Source: Desulfovibrio sp.
GTDB lineage: Bacteria > Desulfobacterota > Desulfovibrionia > Desulfovibrionales > Desulfovibrionaceae
NCBI GenBank assembly: GCA_016208105.1
Contig: JACQYS010000027.1
Coordinates: 1-64,000, forward strand
DNA: 64,000 nt
Reading direction: 5' to 3'
The translations under genes and the position numbers were made by a program. The notes beneath the pieces were generated by a model that saw only the letters and a list, made by a program, of their open reading frames with translations, was not told the DNA's origin and ran no database searches. Shown here in pieces: positions 62,782-64,000 of this stretch. Within the stretch, counting starts at the first letter, position 1. Each line of letters begins with the position of its first letter.

Positions 62782-64000
62782 CTATGGTTTGGAGAAGACT
62801 ATGTCCACCCTGGCCCCGCCCTCGGGATTGTCGCCCAGCGCGATTGTGGCGCCGTGGCTGCGCAGGATGTTGGCGGTTATAGCCAAGCCCAGGCCCGTTC
62901 CGGATTCCTTGGTGGTAAAAAACGGGTCCAGGAGCTTGTCACGGATACCGGCGGGAATGCCGGGCCCTGTGTCCGTGACTCGAAGCGTTGCCCCGTCCTT
63001 TTCAGCTGACGCCTGGATCACTATCTGGCCGCGAACGCCCTCTTCAGTCACACCGGGTTGTCCATTCATGGCCTCCAGGGCGTTCACCAGAATGTTGTAC
63101 ACCGCCCGGTACAGGAGGTCCTTGTCCGCCTGGACAACGATGCCCGGCCCGTACTGGCGCACCACCTCCACACCCTGCTCCCGGCACTTCTGCTCCAGGA
63201 AGGCCAGGGCCTGGTCGATCACCAACCCCAGGTCCGCCGGCTCCACTTTGAGGGCCTTGGGCCTGGCATAATCCAGAAATTCACTCACGGTCTTGGAGAG
63301 CCGGACCGATTCCTCATGAATGGCCGAGAGAATCTTGACGGTCAGCGGGTCCTTGTCCTTCAGGCGGGAGACTAAAAGTTCAGCACTGGAGCGGATGATG
63401 CCCAGGGGGTTGCGGATCTCATGGGCGATGCCCGCCACCATGCGCCCCATGCTGACCAGCTTTTCGTTCTGCACCATCTCCCGCTCGAAGTCCTCTTTTT
63501 CGCGCATCCGCTGGGCATTGATTCGGTCCGCGCGGTGGATGAGCATGCGCAGGATAAAGAAAATCACCAGCGACGTGCCAAGATTGGCAAGGATGATGAT
63601 GCGCTGGAAGTTGATGAGCTTCTGGTAGTCGGCTGTGATGTCCTGGGTGAACTCCAAGGCTCCGATGACCTCGTCCACCTTCACGAGCCCCCCGGGGCTG
63701 CCGACCTCTCGGGATTTCTCTTCATGAGCTCCGTTGTTCTCCAGAAACTGGGCCGGAAAGGACCCCTTGAAGCGCAGAGGGGACATGGTGCGCATCACCA
63801 CGGAGCGGGGGACGATTTCCGCGGAGAACATGGCGCCAAGAAGGCCCGTCTGGTAGAGAAACTCGTAGTGGAGCTTGCCTTCGCCCACAGCCTGGGCCAC
63901 TGCCTCCCCTCCCAGCCCCTCCTGTCCCACAAGAGACTTGTCCAGGGCATAGACCACGACGCCGCCGGAAGTGAAGATGCGCATGTCCTGTACCGGGAAG
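62782..64000 (-). CDS. Sensor histidine kinase, partner of the NtrC-type regulator (cut by window end)
   Basis: At least 405 residues are visible. A periplasmic-like sensor segment (about the first 120) is followed by one membrane helix ([21 protein letters not shown]), a dimerisation/phospho-acceptor helix with [12 protein letters not shown] and an ATPase domain with [17 protein letters not shown] and GTGLGLAI. The frame stays open to base 64000 before the first ATG (63984), so the N-terminus lies outside the window. It is translated just before the response regulator. Confidence 0.93.
   Translation of the reverse strand, partial: FPVQDMRIFTSGGVVVYALDKSLVGQEGLGGEAVAQAVGEGKLHYEFLYQTGLLGAMFSAEIVPRSVVMRTMSPLRFKGSFPAQFLENNGAHEEKSREVGSPGGLVKVDEVIGALEFTQDITADYQKLINFQRIIILANLGTSLVIFFILRMLIHRADRINAQRMREKEDFEREMVQNEKLVSMGRMVAGIAHEIRNPLGIIRSSAELLVSRLKDKDPLTVKILSAIHEESVRLSKTVSEFLDYARPKALKVEPADLGLVIDQALAFLEQKCREQGVEVVRQYGPGIVVQADKDLLYRAVYNILVNALEAMNGQPGVTEEGVRGQIVIQASAEKDGATLRVTDTGPGIPAGIRDKLLDPFFTTKESGTGLGLAITANILRSHGATIALGDNPEGGARVDIVFSKP

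Overview
The window looks like a chromosomal segment from a GC-rich, anaerobic, sulfate-reducing member of the Desulfovibrionales. The reasons are a Rex gene beside a small F0 ATP-synthase operon, multihaem cytochrome c plus Hmc/Nhc/Tmc-type transmembrane redox modules, a fused phosphotransacetylase with acetate kinase, and a nitrogenase cluster of the anaerobe type (nifH-nifI1-nifI2-nifD-nifK with an enlarged NifD). No tRNA, rRNA or CRISPR array was seen. Assignment to a genus is not possible from the sequence alone.

Layout. 1-340: the 3' end of an IS1595-type transposase running into the C-terminal stub of an outer-membrane barrel protein. 361-5844: cobS, a SAM-hydrolase-family gene, rex, the F0 genes (atpZ-like, atpI-like, atpB, atpE) and an orphan periplasmic binding protein, all on the minus strand. 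6065-11430: a lipoprotein of unknown function, hisI, then the tightly overlapping cdsA-dxr-rseP-tsaB run. 11520-18676: valS, a BPL_N-type amidotransferase-like protein, an alpha/beta hydrolase, cstA and a small cysteine-rich secreted protein. 18893-35936: nitrogen fixation. nifE-nifN-nifB and nifH-nifI1-nifI2-nifD-nifK-[2Fe-2S] ferredoxin are two minus-strand blocks, each with a sigma-54 type promoter candidate, and nifV lies beyond nifH on the other strand. Between the blocks sits a module with Fur-like boxes: a degenerate GGDEF protein, a domesticated-transposase-like DNA-binding protein, and a three-gene P-type ATPase operon.

36527-39857: pta-ackA, preceded by a sigma-54 promoter candidate and large inverted repeats. 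40083-44557: a hypothetical gene, a cupin, a DUF2491/serine-rich/PspA-like three-gene operon and a TauE-type permease. 44571-49187: a complete branched-chain amino-acid ABC transporter (livFGMH and its binding protein). 49361-56666: a redox locus made of an HmcE-like, HmcF-like and tetrahaem cytochrome unit followed by a nine-haem cytochrome unit (nhcABCD), with an Rrf2-family regulator upstream. 56769-64000: a helicase-exonuclease fusion resembling MrfA plus MrfB, an SGNH-hydrolase-like membrane protein, and an NtrC-type two-component pair cut by the window end.

How it fits together. The nif genes encode a near-minimal Mo nitrogenase (structural HDK, scaffold EN, NifB, homocitrate synthase NifV, NifI1/I2 ammonia switch-off, a ferredoxin). 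Acetate and ATP come from pta/ackA, electrons pass the membrane through the multihaem/NrfD/HdrD-like modules, and Rex and Rrf2 are the likely redox sensors. The most unusual items are the domesticated IS1595 transposase-like gene next to a strong Fur-box match inside the nif cluster, the P-type ATPase with Ser-Cys-Ala in place of the usual CPC metal motif, a motif shared by both nif upstream regions, the composite cytochrome locus, and the MrfA-MrfB-like fusion.
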